This document shows, piece by piece, positions 40,169 to 49,724 of a stretch of 64,000 nucleotides of DNA. The position numbers and the translations under genes were made by a program. The first letter of the stretch is position 1; the number at the start of each line of letters is the position of its first letter. Source of the DNA: Desulfurococcaceae archaeon. Its GTDB lineage: Archaea; Thermoproteota; Thermoprotei_A; Sulfolobales; Desulfurococcaceae. Under the pieces are notes generated by a model, which made no database searches, was not told where the DNA came from, and was given only the letters and a program-made list of their open reading frames with translations. Location: contig JAJHQS010000001.1 of NCBI GenBank assembly GCA_020833225.1, forward strand, positions 1 through 64,000, written 5' to 3'.

Positions 40169-41303
40169 CTACTCAAAATAACTCATTTTGGTTTTAAGTA
40201 TACCCGCTAAGCCGTTAAATGTCTTATAGAACCATTCAGCTTCGGGCACAGATTTACTTATAGTTACAGCTTTAACACCGTATTGTGAAGCTTTTTCAAG
40301 CCACTCTAGTAGGTCATCTCTATTTTCTCCAAGGAGTAATACTTTTAGTAGGCCTCTCTCAAGAGTTAATTTTACTTCTTCTTCACCATATACGGCCAGA
40401 CCATTATCTTTAGCTATGTGATATTTGAACTCTTCTAAATACTTAAGTGACTCGGCGAACTCTTGTTCTTGTAGGAGATCTCCTGCTTTAAGTATGAGTT
40501 CTCTTAAGCCGGCTTCGCCTTGATATGATACGTCTATAAGCTCTGGGGCGATAATCTGCTTTAGTCTATAGTCAATGTAATCTCCTTGTATAAAATCATG
40601 TTTAGCGTAAGCTGGTCCGCCAATAATTATAGTTTTTAATTTACCTTGTTCAAGTAGTGGTAAAAACACTTTATTTACGTGTTCACCAACTCTCTTGTAA
40701 AATTCCTCAGCTAATTGCTCAATTATCCTATCAAATCTCCTCTGACTTTGCCCACCTTTGTGATGTTTACTTGGTACATAACCTTCGATTTCCTCTACAA
40801 CTTCAAGTCTATTTCCCTTGAGTAACCCAATAGTGGCGTAATCTCTCTCAATTATTAATAATCCAATGATGTTAGACTCCGACACCATTTCCTCTAAAAA
40901 CTCTACGTGAAAGTGCTTGTCTGTTCTGTAGAAGAATAGTGGCACTTTCTCGGGAGGTATGAACATAACTACAACGTTATCACCTGTATCTGGGTTTAAG
41001 CCAGCAAATAATACAAGCCCGTTCTCAGGGATCTTAGGGACTTTGCTCAACCTATCATAAGCAACATTTAAAGCCCACTCTACAGAGTTCCTGGTTTTCT
41101 TTAATTTAATGTTCTCAGCTACAGAGATCTCTTGTCTAAGCAATGCCAGCACATCACTTACAGGTCTACCAGGTGGAATATAGAGGCTTAGTAATATTGT
41201 TGCATGTGCTCTCCACATAGACAACTCTTTTATAATCTCGCGGAGTCTTTGCTTATCAACTCTTAACTTCTCTAATTGCTCTTCACTATAACTAAAAACT
41301 CAT
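40169..41303 (-). CDS. prf1: Peptide chain release factor aRF1, with apparent +1 frameshift near the 5' end (continuous ORF from TTG at 41224; conserved N-terminus extends to ATG at 41303 only after a +1 shift)
   Basis: LLSLYIPPGRPVSDVL; KHHKGGQSQRR GGQ motif; YGVKAVTISK; upstream in-frame SYSEEQLEKLRVDKQRLREIIKEL matches the family N-terminal helix. Confidence 0.92.
41291..41303 (-). promoter_or_regulatory. Candidate +1 programmed frameshift site (ATG-AGT-TTT-TAG-T) or sequencing indel
   Basis: 0-frame ATG AGT TTT TAG; skipping one T restores ATG AGT TTT AGT TAT AGT GAA GAG into the aRF1 frame. Confidence 0.4.
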
Positions 41304-41394
41304 AACCACTCAACCCTCTATATTCAGGTATATTTTACAGCCAAGTTTTTAGAGGTAAGGATAAAACCCCTTTTAAATTTTTCCTCTTGAGTCT

Positions 41395-42630
41395 TTATTG
41401 TGAAAACTGCGCCTCCATCTTGATCAAGTTCTTCACTTGTCTAATAACATCTAATAGTTGACTGGGTGTAGTTTCATAGCAATAAACTTCACTACATCCT
41501 AGGTTTTTAAGTATATTCTTCAACTCAGTGGTCTTACCGCTCCACCCATATGTACCTATAATAATAGTCTTCTTACATCCTACCTTGTGAACTAATAGTT
41601 TAATAGTGTATTCAACGAGTGGAAATGTTTTGTTCTCATATGTTGATACACCTACAATGAGTATACTTGCATCTATTGCGTCGCCAATGATCTCGCTAAT
41701 TAAAGGCCTTTTATTCCACGTAAAGGCGTAAGTCGATATATTATAGCCAGTGTCTTTAAGGCTTTCTACTAGTTTATTTATTAGTTTCTCAATAAACCCA
41801 TACATAGAGTTGTATATAACTAGTATTTTAAAATCTTTAAGATCAGTACCCTTAGCCCACTTCTCGTAGAGTTTAGCCATGTAGAGAGTTTCGTCTCTTT
41901 CAAGTATGAGTCCATGTGCTGGTGCAATATATTCTGATCTCTCTACTAACTCAAGTAGTTTATTGAGAGATTTTAACACAAAATCTCTATAGTGTCCTAC
42001 AACATTTGCAAAATATTTGCGTGCTAATTTGAAATAACGAGATCTCTCTTCACTATTGAGGACACTTAATAATTTCTCTCTGTACGCTCCATAAGAGCCA
42101 AAGACATCACATGTGAAAAATACTTTATCGTTATGTAGGTAGCTAACTATAGTCTCAGGCCAGTGGAGCCATGGTGTGTAATAGAAGCTAAAATGTAAAT
42201 TACTTAGTTTTAATTCTTCTTTATCTCTCACGGGTTTAAAGTTGACTCTAATACCATATTGTGATTCAATTAGTTTGGCTGATAATGGATGTCCCACCAC
42301 GATGATATCTGGCTTAGCTTTAATTAGCTCAACAAGTGAGCCACTGTGATCTGGCTCTAAGTGGTGAGTTATAATGTGAGTTAACCTGTCTAAAGCACCA
42401 ATCTTGTCAAGAAGTTCTACAAGCTTATCGCCATACCCAATTTTCCAGGTATCAACTAGGACAACGCTATCATAGCTCTTTACAATGTAAGAATTATACG
42501 CAATACCTTCAGGGATCTCCCACAATGCTTCAAAATACTTTGTCTCATAATCTAGTAGTCTTAAAACTTCAACATTCTCTGTGAGTTGATAGTGCACATA
42601 GTTCTCAATCAAAAAATACACCTCTTCCAA
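41395..42630 (-). CDS. FprA-type flavodiiron protein (MBL fold + flavodoxin)
   Basis: HHLEPDHSGS metal motif; FTCDVFGSYG; VIYNSMYGFIEKL flavodoxin; IIGTYGWSG. Confidence 0.93.
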   Translation of the reverse strand: MEEVYFLIENYVHYQLTENVEVLRLLDYETKYFEALWEIPEGIAYNSYIVKSYDSVVLVDTWKIGYGDKLVELLDKIGALDRLTHIITHHLEPDHSGSLVELIKAKPDIIVVGHPLSAKLIESQYGIRVNFKPVRDKEELKLSNLHFSFYYTPWLHWPETIVSYLHNDKVFFTCDVFGSYGAYREKLLSVLNSEERSRYFKLARKYFANVVGHYRDFVLKSLNKLLELVERSEYIAPAHGLILERDETLYMAKLYEKWAKGTDLKDFKILVIYNSMYGFIEKLINKLVESLKDTGYNISTYAFTWNKRPLISEIIGDAIDASILIVGVSTYENKTFPLVEYTIKLLVHKVGCKKTIIIGTYGWSGKTTELKNILKNLGCSEVYCYETTPSQLLDVIRQVKNLIKMEAQFSQ

Positions 42631-42828
42631 ACGTTGAGTATAAACACAAGTTAAAAACTTTATTGCCTCTTCTTCACAGGACTAAGAAATCTAATATTTT
42701 TAGCTCAAGGCGTTACAAGTGTTCATATATTACTTAGTAATTATTTCTCTGTGTAAATCTTAAAATACATTTTAAGGTAAATGACACCTCTGTTCAATCC
42801 TATGCAATTAAAATACTTAAAGGAGGCG

Positions 42829-42903
42829 CGGGCCCGCCGGGATTTGAACCCGGGACCTCCGGCTCCGAAGGCCGGCGCCCTATCCTAGCTAGGCGACGGG
42901 CCC
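42829..42903 (-). tRNA. tRNA-Arg(TCG)
   Basis: 75-nt cloverleaf: GGGCCCG/CGGGCCC acceptor, GCCT/GGGC D stem, CCGGC-CTTCGGA-GCCGG anticodon arm (anticodon TCG), CCGGG-TTCAAAT-CCCGG T arm; no intron; CCA not encoded. Confidence 0.96.
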
Positions 42904-42929
42904 TTGAACCTAATTTTCACTGGGGTTTC

Positions 42930-43541
42930 TTATTTTTCAGGTAGTGTTTTAAAGAGATATGTTTTTTCACTATAACCTTCTTTAGTTATTATCACTACGT
43001 CTACTCCATCTCCTGATAACACGTCTCTCTCAATAACGGTTTTTATGGCTTCTACCGCTATTTTTTCAGCTTCTTCTACTTTTAGGTCTTCGCGGTATTT
43101 AGGTTCAATATAGCCTAGTGCTAGTTGTGAACCTGAACCCACAGCAGCATATTTCTCCTCTATTAGGCTTCCTACAGGATCTAAGACAAATAGTGCAGGG
43201 CCTTCTTCATCATAGCCTCCTACAATTGTTTCTGTAAACATTGGAATTAACTTGTAATTGTAAAGTACTAGTGAGAGTATTTTAGCTAGACTACGTGTCT
43301 TAATATCTCTGCCCACTCTTAACTCGTAAGACTTAGATTCTAACTTTAACAACTTCGTTAAATAACCAACATCACCCATTAGTCCAGCAAAGGCTACACC
43401 AATTCTCCCAGTAATCATGTAGACTTTCTTAGCCTGCTTACTTAGAACAAAACCCTCATATGTAACTCTCTTATCAGTGGCTAATACAACGCCTTCCCTA
43501 GTTTTTAAACCAACGGCTGTTCCCGGTAACAAATAAGCCAC
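42930..43541 (-). CDS. psmB: Proteasome beta subunit (paralogue 1)
   Basis: LPGTAVGLKTREGVVLATDKR with catalytic Thr after Gly; AVGSGSQLALGYIEPKY. Confidence 0.95.
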   Translation of the reverse strand: MAYLLPGTAVGLKTREGVVLATDKRVTYEGFVLSKQAKKVYMITGRIGVAFAGLMGDVGYLTKLLKLESKSYELRVGRDIKTRSLAKILSLVLYNYKLIPMFTETIVGGYDEEGPALFVLDPVGSLIEEKYAAVGSGSQLALGYIEPKYREDLKVEEAEKIAVEAIKTVIERDVLSGDGVDVVIITKEGYSEKTYLFKTLPEK

Positions 43542-43688
43542 CTCTATTAGACTCTAAGAGTACTAGAGGTATTTATATGAATAAATCAGATGTGTAGAAA
43601 ACACTTTCACCAATCCCTCTGAGTCTAGTTACGTGAACACTCTACATAAAACAAGCTAGTGCAGAGCATTATTAGTAGAGGGTAAATT

Positions 43689-44297
43689 ATGAAGTGTGAG
43701 TTTTGTGGCGGCATACTCGTCTGGGACTATGAACGTGGAGAAGTAGTATGCTCTCACTGTGGTATTGTTCAAGATAAATTAACCTCAAATGATATTCCTG
43801 GATACGCTGTAAGTGAGAAAGTAGAGCATATGGACTTAAGAGAAAATAGATTTGAAGATAATAGAATAAAAGTATATTCACCTAGATATAGGAGAATTTT
43901 AAGACTATACTTAACTGCGAGTAGAAAGATTAATGGTAAACCATGGCTAGAAGTAGACTATAACAAGTTATTTACAACTGGAAAATTTGTTAAGACAATA
44001 GTGTCATCAGCTTCTATAAAGGCTCGTGAGAGTATTGAGAAATACGGTTACTGGGAACTCGTGAACAGAGGACTCAGAGTACTAGAGAAAGTAAATCCAG
44101 CTCTCTTAGCTAGGAGTGAAAGGTGTAAATACGCACTCGCATACATGGTGACTAAGTTTATAGAGACTGGTAAAATACCCAGTGAAGAGGAGATAGTCTC
44201 GGTATTTAATGTTAGTGGAACTAGTTATAGAAGACTCAGAACAGTAGTTTTAAATATTCAAAATCAACATGTCTTTATGCACTTTAAAAACATGTAA
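43689..44297 (+). CDS. TFB-like zinc-ribbon protein, short/divergent
   Basis: CEFCGGILVWDYERGEVVCSHCGIV zinc ribbon; divergent cyclin-fold-like helical body; 202 aa. Confidence 0.7.
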   Translation: MKCEFCGGILVWDYERGEVVCSHCGIVQDKLTSNDIPGYAVSEKVEHMDLRENRFEDNRIKVYSPRYRRILRLYLTASRKINGKPWLEVDYNKLFTTGKFVKTIVSSASIKARESIEKYGYWELVNRGLRVLEKVNPALLARSERCKYALAYMVTKFIETGKIPSEEEIVSVFNVSGTSYRRLRTVVLNIQNQHVFMHFKNM

Positions 44298-44338
44298 ATA
44301 AAATAAATTATTTAGGAGTGTAATTATGAAGTGTTAAT

Positions 44339-45334
44339 GTGGCTGTGAAATTTACATATATTAGGAGTTATAGTGAACTTTATGAGTTTATTAATAGAAG
44401 ATTAAAGAAGCTTAAACCTCAACTAGGAGAGCAATTTTCTAGTCTAATGAAGAGAAAACTCAATTACACATATACTACTATACACGTGGAACTTACTAGA
44501 ATACTTAAAGTTTTAAGTGAATTAAAATCTCAGAGAGCATTTTACATAGAATTATACAGAGTTTTCACAGGAGAAAATATAAGTGTATTTGAAAATATAC
44601 TTAAGAAATCTATTAAGCAGCTGAGATCAATATATAACGATATTCTATGCGAAATTGATAAGAGTAAGGATAGATCCCACGAGGCTTATGTAATGAGAAT
44701 TGGCGTAGCAAGAATGCTCTCAATATATAGGAGAATTAATAGGCGTGTTTTAAAACTACGAGAATTTCTCAGCGAGTTAGCTAAAATGCCTGATGTTAGA
44801 GGTGACTACGTTGTCGTTATTGCCGGCTTACCCCAAGTGGGTAAATCAACATTACTCTCTAAATTGACTAATACTAAGCCTGAGATAGGGGTATATCCGT
44901 TCACCACGAAGACTCTAATAGCTGGACACATCAACGTAGAACACTATGGTAAAATAGTATTATTAGATTCTCCAGGCGTATTAGACTCGCCAATTGAGGA
45001 GAAAAACATAATAGAATATAAGACCATCCTAGCTTTGAGGTACCTCGCAGATCACATGATCTACGTGTTCGATTTCACCGAGAACTTTTATTATACACCA
45101 AGAGAACAATTTAACGTGTTTTTCTCGCTTAAGAGTGTTCTTGGGGATAAACCTATAACAGTCGTGTTAAACAAGGTTGATCAATTAATACGTGAACAAA
45201 TTAATAATACTGTTAAATTAATTTATGAAGTAACAGGACTAGAGCCAATACCGATCTCGGCACTTAGCGGAGTGAATTTAGATGTGGTTAAGAAAATACT
45301 AGTAGAGAGCTTTATAAAGAAAACCCAGCATTAG
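44339..45334 (+). CDS. NOG1-like (Obg-related) GTPase
   Basis: AGLPQVGKSTLLSKLTNTKPEIGVYPFTTK; DSPGVLD; NKVDQ. Confidence 0.92.
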   Translation: MAVKFTYIRSYSELYEFINRRLKKLKPQLGEQFSSLMKRKLNYTYTTIHVELTRILKVLSELKSQRAFYIELYRVFTGENISVFENILKKSIKQLRSIYNDILCEIDKSKDRSHEAYVMRIGVARMLSIYRRINRRVLKLREFLSELAKMPDVRGDYVVVIAGLPQVGKSTLLSKLTNTKPEIGVYPFTTKTLIAGHINVEHYGKIVLLDSPGVLDSPIEEKNIIEYKTILALRYLADHMIYVFDFTENFYYTPREQFNVFFSLKSVLGDKPITVVLNKVDQLIREQINNTVKLIYEVTGLEPIPISALSGVNLDVVKKILVESFIKKTQH

Positions 45335-46388
45335 TTACTGTGATTACTCCTGGTTTATCGAGATCTCCCTGAATATTGATACTCGTATTAGGTATAAACG
45401 CCTTCGCTACCTCAATAGCTGTTATTGCGTGTAGGGTTACTCGGGCAACTCCTACACTACTAGTACCTCTAGCCAGGAACATGTATGGAATTAGCATATC
45501 AGCCATGTGTCTGTCAAAGGCCATCCCGGTCTCGTAGTCTTCGAGTAGCGTGCGCGCAGCTTCTTCGCCGACAGTTTCAGCGGGTTTACCCTTCTCTCCT
45601 ACAGAGTCTCCTCCTAGCCTAGTACCACTACTTGTATCTAGGTAAACTAATACACCGCTACCTGGACCTAGATGGGGGTCTCTTTCTGGAGGATATGTTT
45701 CTAATTCAACATTATACTCTACATTTATAGTGTTACGTAAAACTCTCAATACGGCATCAGCCTGTCTCTTAGCTACGTGATGTGGGAGTTTCACAGCATG
45801 ACTTATAATGTGTAGTGAAAGAGGTCTACCTCGACTTATGATATTTATTGGTCTCATAGGCTCCTTTAACGGCGTGACTGTGAGTTCTACTATTCCACCA
45901 CCACGTGGATAATGTCCTCTTCTCTTAATCTTGATATCTATGCCTATATTGAATAGTTTTAAGTTATGTTTAAAGACGTGAATCATGTAGTCTATTGGTG
46001 GACTCCACGGTACATTGGTACCTCCACGTAGTATTACTTTAGATCTGCAGTCGGCGTATAGAAGTACTGGCAATATTGCCTGTATTACCAATGAGATGCT
46101 TCCGGCAGTTCCAATGTTAAAATCAAATTCTCCACATAGTCTTTCACGTGGTTTAAATATTAGTGAGGTACTTCCAACATAAGCATTTTCTACCTCACCA
46201 TTTGTGAGCTCGGCAATAGCCTTCACTGCTGTTAAGTGTTGTGGTCTTAGACCTGGATTGTCGCGTTTAGCTCTAATGTTATATATTCTGAGAGGTTTAA
46301 GTGTTAATGCTGAGAACGCCAGAGCATATCTTAATATTTGACCTCCACCTTCACCAAAACTACCATCTATTTCCACTATGCTCATCAA
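45312..46388 (-). CDS. rtcA: RNA 3'-terminal phosphate cyclase
   Basis: IDGSFGEGGGQILRYALAFSALT; RGGTNVPWSPPIDY; DRHMADMLIPYMFLARG. Confidence 0.96.
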   Translation of the reverse strand: MMSIVEIDGSFGEGGGQILRYALAFSALTLKPLRIYNIRAKRDNPGLRPQHLTAVKAIAELTNGEVENAYVGSTSLIFKPRERLCGEFDFNIGTAGSISLVIQAILPVLLYADCRSKVILRGGTNVPWSPPIDYMIHVFKHNLKLFNIGIDIKIKRRGHYPRGGGIVELTVTPLKEPMRPINIISRGRPLSLHIISHAVKLPHHVAKRQADAVLRVLRNTINVEYNVELETYPPERDPHLGPGSGVLVYLDTSSGTRLGGDSVGEKGKPAETVGEEAARTLLEDYETGMAFDRHMADMLIPYMFLARGTSSVGVARVTLHAITAIEVAKAFIPNTSINIQGDLDKPGVITVTNAGFSL

Positions 46389-46911
46389 GACACAGCCTCC
46401 TAACTCTCTCTACACCCCTTATACTGTCAATATATTCTGCTATTTCTGGGGGCACTAGTTCTCTCCACTCATCCCTACCCTGTACTATTAACTCCCGTAC
46501 TCTAGAACCTTGATACTTCTCCGGCTCTACGAGCTTTATTCTCTTAACTTTAAATCCAAGCCACTCATAGAGGTAAAGAACTTGCGGGTTACCAGAAGCA
46601 ACAGCTTCTACTCGTGGAACCATAGATAGCGAGTAAGCTGTCCATGCTGGAGGCATGTTTATGTCTGGTATTGCAATTATCCAAACCCTATTACGCAGAT
46701 TTCTGCGACGTAGTAACTGATCTATCATTTCCATTCGCTCACCAGCTGTAAATGGGTTTTTACAAGTATAGCCCTCCTGCGCGCTTCCAATTGCAATTAT
46801 AACTTCATCATATTCTCCTAGTAGTTGTAATAGGGCTTCGAAATGCCCATTGTGAAAAGGCTGGAATCTCCCTGGAAAAAGCACTCTTCTAATATTCACA
46901 GCAACCACCAC
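46360..46911 (-). CDS. nadM: Nicotinamide-nucleotide adenylyltransferase (paralogue 1)
   Basis: LFPGRFQPFHNGH; GSAQEGYTCKNPFTAGERMEMI. Confidence 0.94.
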   Translation of the reverse strand: MVVAVNIRRVLFPGRFQPFHNGHFEALLQLLGEYDEVIIAIGSAQEGYTCKNPFTAGERMEMIDQLLRRRNLRNRVWIIAIPDINMPPAWTAYSLSMVPRVEAVASGNPQVLYLYEWLGFKVKRIKLVEPEKYQGSRVRELIVQGRDEWRELVPPEIAEYIDSIRGVERVRRLCLDEHSGNRW

Positions 46912-46960
46912 TTATGTTAAAAAATGCATAGTACTATTATTAACTACATGTAATTATCTA

Positions 46961-48898
46961 CTATGATGCTGTAAGATTTAATGAATCTAGGTTTGAAGGA
47001 ACATATATAGCAGAGGCGAATTGCCGTATTTCTTTAGATGTCTTTAATAACATGTAGAGTGCTTGTAGCGCTGATGGTTCGCCATGGTTTATTATGATTT
47101 TCTTTGGTTTTGGAGTAATGCTCTTAACATAGGACACTAGTTCCCTTTGATCACTATGACCACTAAATCCATCAATGCTATGTACTTCTAACTGTACATT
47201 TAGAACTTCTACTTTACCCTCAATAACTACTGGAACCTCCCGAGCACCATCTCTAATTCTTCTACCGAGAGTACCCTCGGCTTGATATCCAACAAATACT
47301 AAGGCACTTCTTGGATCACTCGCTATTAGCCTGAAATAGTCTACAGCAGGTCCGCCATTAAGCATGCCATTTGTAGCGAGTATCACACACGGTCGATCCT
47401 CAACGATGTCTGGCCTCGGAGCCTCTCCCTCTATTAACTTCACGTTTTCAGTGATGAACGGATTTTCGCCTTCAAGTATGAGATCTCTTACACGTTTACT
47501 TAAGTATTCTGGATATTGAAGATGAACAGCTGTAACCTCATTGATAAGGCCTTCAACATATATAGGTATTTCTGGGATCTTTTTCTCCTTCATAGCTTCA
47601 TTTAGAACTAGTAATATTTCTTGTCCTCTACCAACAGAGAATACTGGTATTAATACGACACCTTTCTTCTCGGCGACTTTACTGGTTATTTCAATAAGTC
47701 TCTGCTCGGCTTTTTGACGTTCTTCTTGTAAAGTGGCGCCATATGTACCTTCCATTATGAGAGCCTCTACTCTCGGAAATACTGTGTGTGATTTTGAAAG
47801 CAATCTTGTATCAGCGTATTTAAAGTCGCCAGTATAAACTATATTGTAAAGGCCTGGTCCTATATGTAAATGTGCTATTGCAGAGCCTAGAATATGTCCT
47901 GCATTATACATAGTAAGTTTTATGTCGGGAGCAACATCTGTTACCTCCTCATAGCTAACCGTAATAGTGTGTATTAATGCTGTTGCGAGATCTTTTTCTC
48001 CAAATGGAACACATCTACCAGATCTTTTTGCCACATCTATGAGATCCTTGATCATTATTGCCATAAGCTCTCTCGTAGGCTCTGTAACATATAATGGTCC
48101 ACGATAACCGTATTTATATAGAAAGGGGACTAACCCAGCATGATCTAGGTGTGCGTGTGTTACAATTACAGCATCGAGTTCATCTATCTTAAGAGATTCT
48201 ATATCTACGATTGGATAAGCTCTACTAGGATCTCCGAGCATTCCAATGTTTATTCCAAAATCTAGTAGAACTCTGCTTTCTCTAGTCTCTACTAATATAG
48301 CAGATCTACCCACCTCTTTAAACCCTCCAAGAGCAGTAATTCTAACATAGTTGTTTTTCACTACTACGTCTCTGTGTATTCGTTCACCAAGTTTTCTCAA
48401 AAACTCTAACCTATAAGGTGCTTGTTTCAATATGAGGCTAGTCACCTCTCTCAGCGTTTTTGACTCCAACGGTGAGATCCTCTGAGGCACTATTCTCCAA
48501 CCAGTCTCTGCAAGTATAGATGCCTTAACTTTACCTCCAAGATAGCCTGGTCTAAGAGCTTTAACCCAGACTTCTCCTAGCGCTTCATCAAAAAACATGC
48601 TACTAGGATCTACACCGGCCTCTTTAGGTGATAGCTCTAGTATTTTAGACTTCGCCTCTTCGGGTTTAAGTCTCATATCACTAGTTACTCTTACAACAAT
48701 TCGTTTTCTCACTTTTTTAGCAATGTTTTGTGCTAATGTCTGATTTTCTGCTAATGCCTTTCTATTTCTAACATAAATAGTTATAAATGGACCTTCAAAC
48801 TCTATACTTGCTAACTCGAGCTCAGGGCCTATTTCATCTAAAATATTCTTAAGTAACACTAACTTATTTTTATCTAGCTGTAATCTGCCCGCTTCCAC
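46961..48898 (-). CDS. KH-domain beta-CASP ribonuclease aCPSF1 (FttA) family
   Basis: N-terminal KH-like region, VTHAHLDHAGLVPFL, EGTYGATLQEER beta-CASP, HSIDGFSGHSDQRELVSYV. Confidence 0.95.
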   Translation of the reverse strand: MEAGRLQLDKNKLVLLKNILDEIGPELELASIEFEGPFITIYVRNRKALAENQTLAQNIAKKVRKRIVVRVTSDMRLKPEEAKSKILELSPKEAGVDPSSMFFDEALGEVWVKALRPGYLGGKVKASILAETGWRIVPQRISPLESKTLREVTSLILKQAPYRLEFLRKLGERIHRDVVVKNNYVRITALGGFKEVGRSAILVETRESRVLLDFGINIGMLGDPSRAYPIVDIESLKIDELDAVIVTHAHLDHAGLVPFLYKYGYRGPLYVTEPTRELMAIMIKDLIDVAKRSGRCVPFGEKDLATALIHTITVSYEEVTDVAPDIKLTMYNAGHILGSAIAHLHIGPGLYNIVYTGDFKYADTRLLSKSHTVFPRVEALIMEGTYGATLQEERQKAEQRLIEITSKVAEKKGVVLIPVFSVGRGQEILLVLNEAMKEKKIPEIPIYVEGLINEVTAVHLQYPEYLSKRVRDLILEGENPFITENVKLIEGEAPRPDIVEDRPCVILATNGMLNGGPAVDYFRLIASDPRSALVFVGYQAEGTLGRRIRDGAREVPVVIEGKVEVLNVQLEVHSIDGFSGHSDQRELVSYVKSITPKPKKIIINHGEPSALQALYMLLKTSKEIRQFASAIYVPSNLDSLNLTAS

Positions 48899-49039
48899 AT
48901 TAAACCCCTATAACTATTTTTAATGCTATACTCGAGGAGCACAAAGCTCTATAAGTCTAAATCCATATATATGGGTTTTTAAATTTAAAGCTTTTTATAG
49001 GTTTTTTACTTTTAGTTGAGACTATTAAATGAGAGTTGA

Positions 49040-49654
49040 TTATGATAGTGTTTTTCTAAGTTGGATGGATTCCTCTCTTATACCGTCTTTACTTATAACT
49101 ACTACGTCTACTCCTTCACCACTAAAGCCGTCTCTAGAGAGCGCGCTTATAACTGCTTTTACAGCGAGTTTTTTAGCTTCTTCGAGATCCATATTTTCAC
49201 GATAAGAGGATTCAAGGACGCCGAGAGCTATGGGTGAGCCGCTTCCAGTAGACATATATTTCTCGCGGGTTAATGTACCGTAGAGGTCTAGGTAGTATAA
49301 GCTTGGACCATTAGAATCATATCCTCCTAGTAGTAATTGTACTAGAAACGGATATGCTCTTAAGTATATTGATAATAATAGTGATAAGTAGTTTGCTAGG
49401 CTTTTAATTTCAATAGGCTTTTTTAATTGAAGTTCATATCTCCTCGACAAGGCCCTTGCATTTTCAACTAGAAATTGTGCATCAGCGACGAGCCCCGAGA
49501 TCGTCATTGCAGAGTAATTGTTTATTTTAAGGATTTTCTTGACAGTCTTGTGATAGACGGCTGTACCTGCAGTAGCTCTCTTATCTGCCGCCAGTATAAC
49601 AGTGTCTCCTACAACAAGCCCCACGGTTGTGGTCTTTGACTCTACATTATTCAT
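49040..49654 (-). CDS. psmB: Proteasome beta subunit (paralogue 2)
   Basis: MNNVESK propeptide then TTTVGLVVGDTVILAADKRAT; TGSGSPIALGVLE. Confidence 0.95.
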   Translation of the reverse strand: MNNVESKTTTVGLVVGDTVILAADKRATAGTAVYHKTVKKILKINNYSAMTISGLVADAQFLVENARALSRRYELQLKKPIEIKSLANYLSLLLSIYLRAYPFLVQLLLGGYDSNGPSLYYLDLYGTLTREKYMSTGSGSPIALGVLESSYRENMDLEEAKKLAVKAVISALSRDGFSGEGVDVVVISKDGIREESIQLRKTLS

Positions 49655-49724
49655 TCTAATACACCTAAGACTAAAACCACAGTTTTTAGACGCGTCAAGA
49701 CTCTTATTAAGCTTAGGGGTATTA

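Noticed and set aside
43560-43660. Possible C/D-box-like elements between psmB and the TFB-like gene
   Set aside because: No convincing C box; only isolated CTGA matches, expected by chance.
42930-49654. Two proteasome beta subunits as an unusual feature
   Set aside because: Two beta paralogues are normal in Crenarchaeota; both retain the N-terminal catalytic Thr region here.
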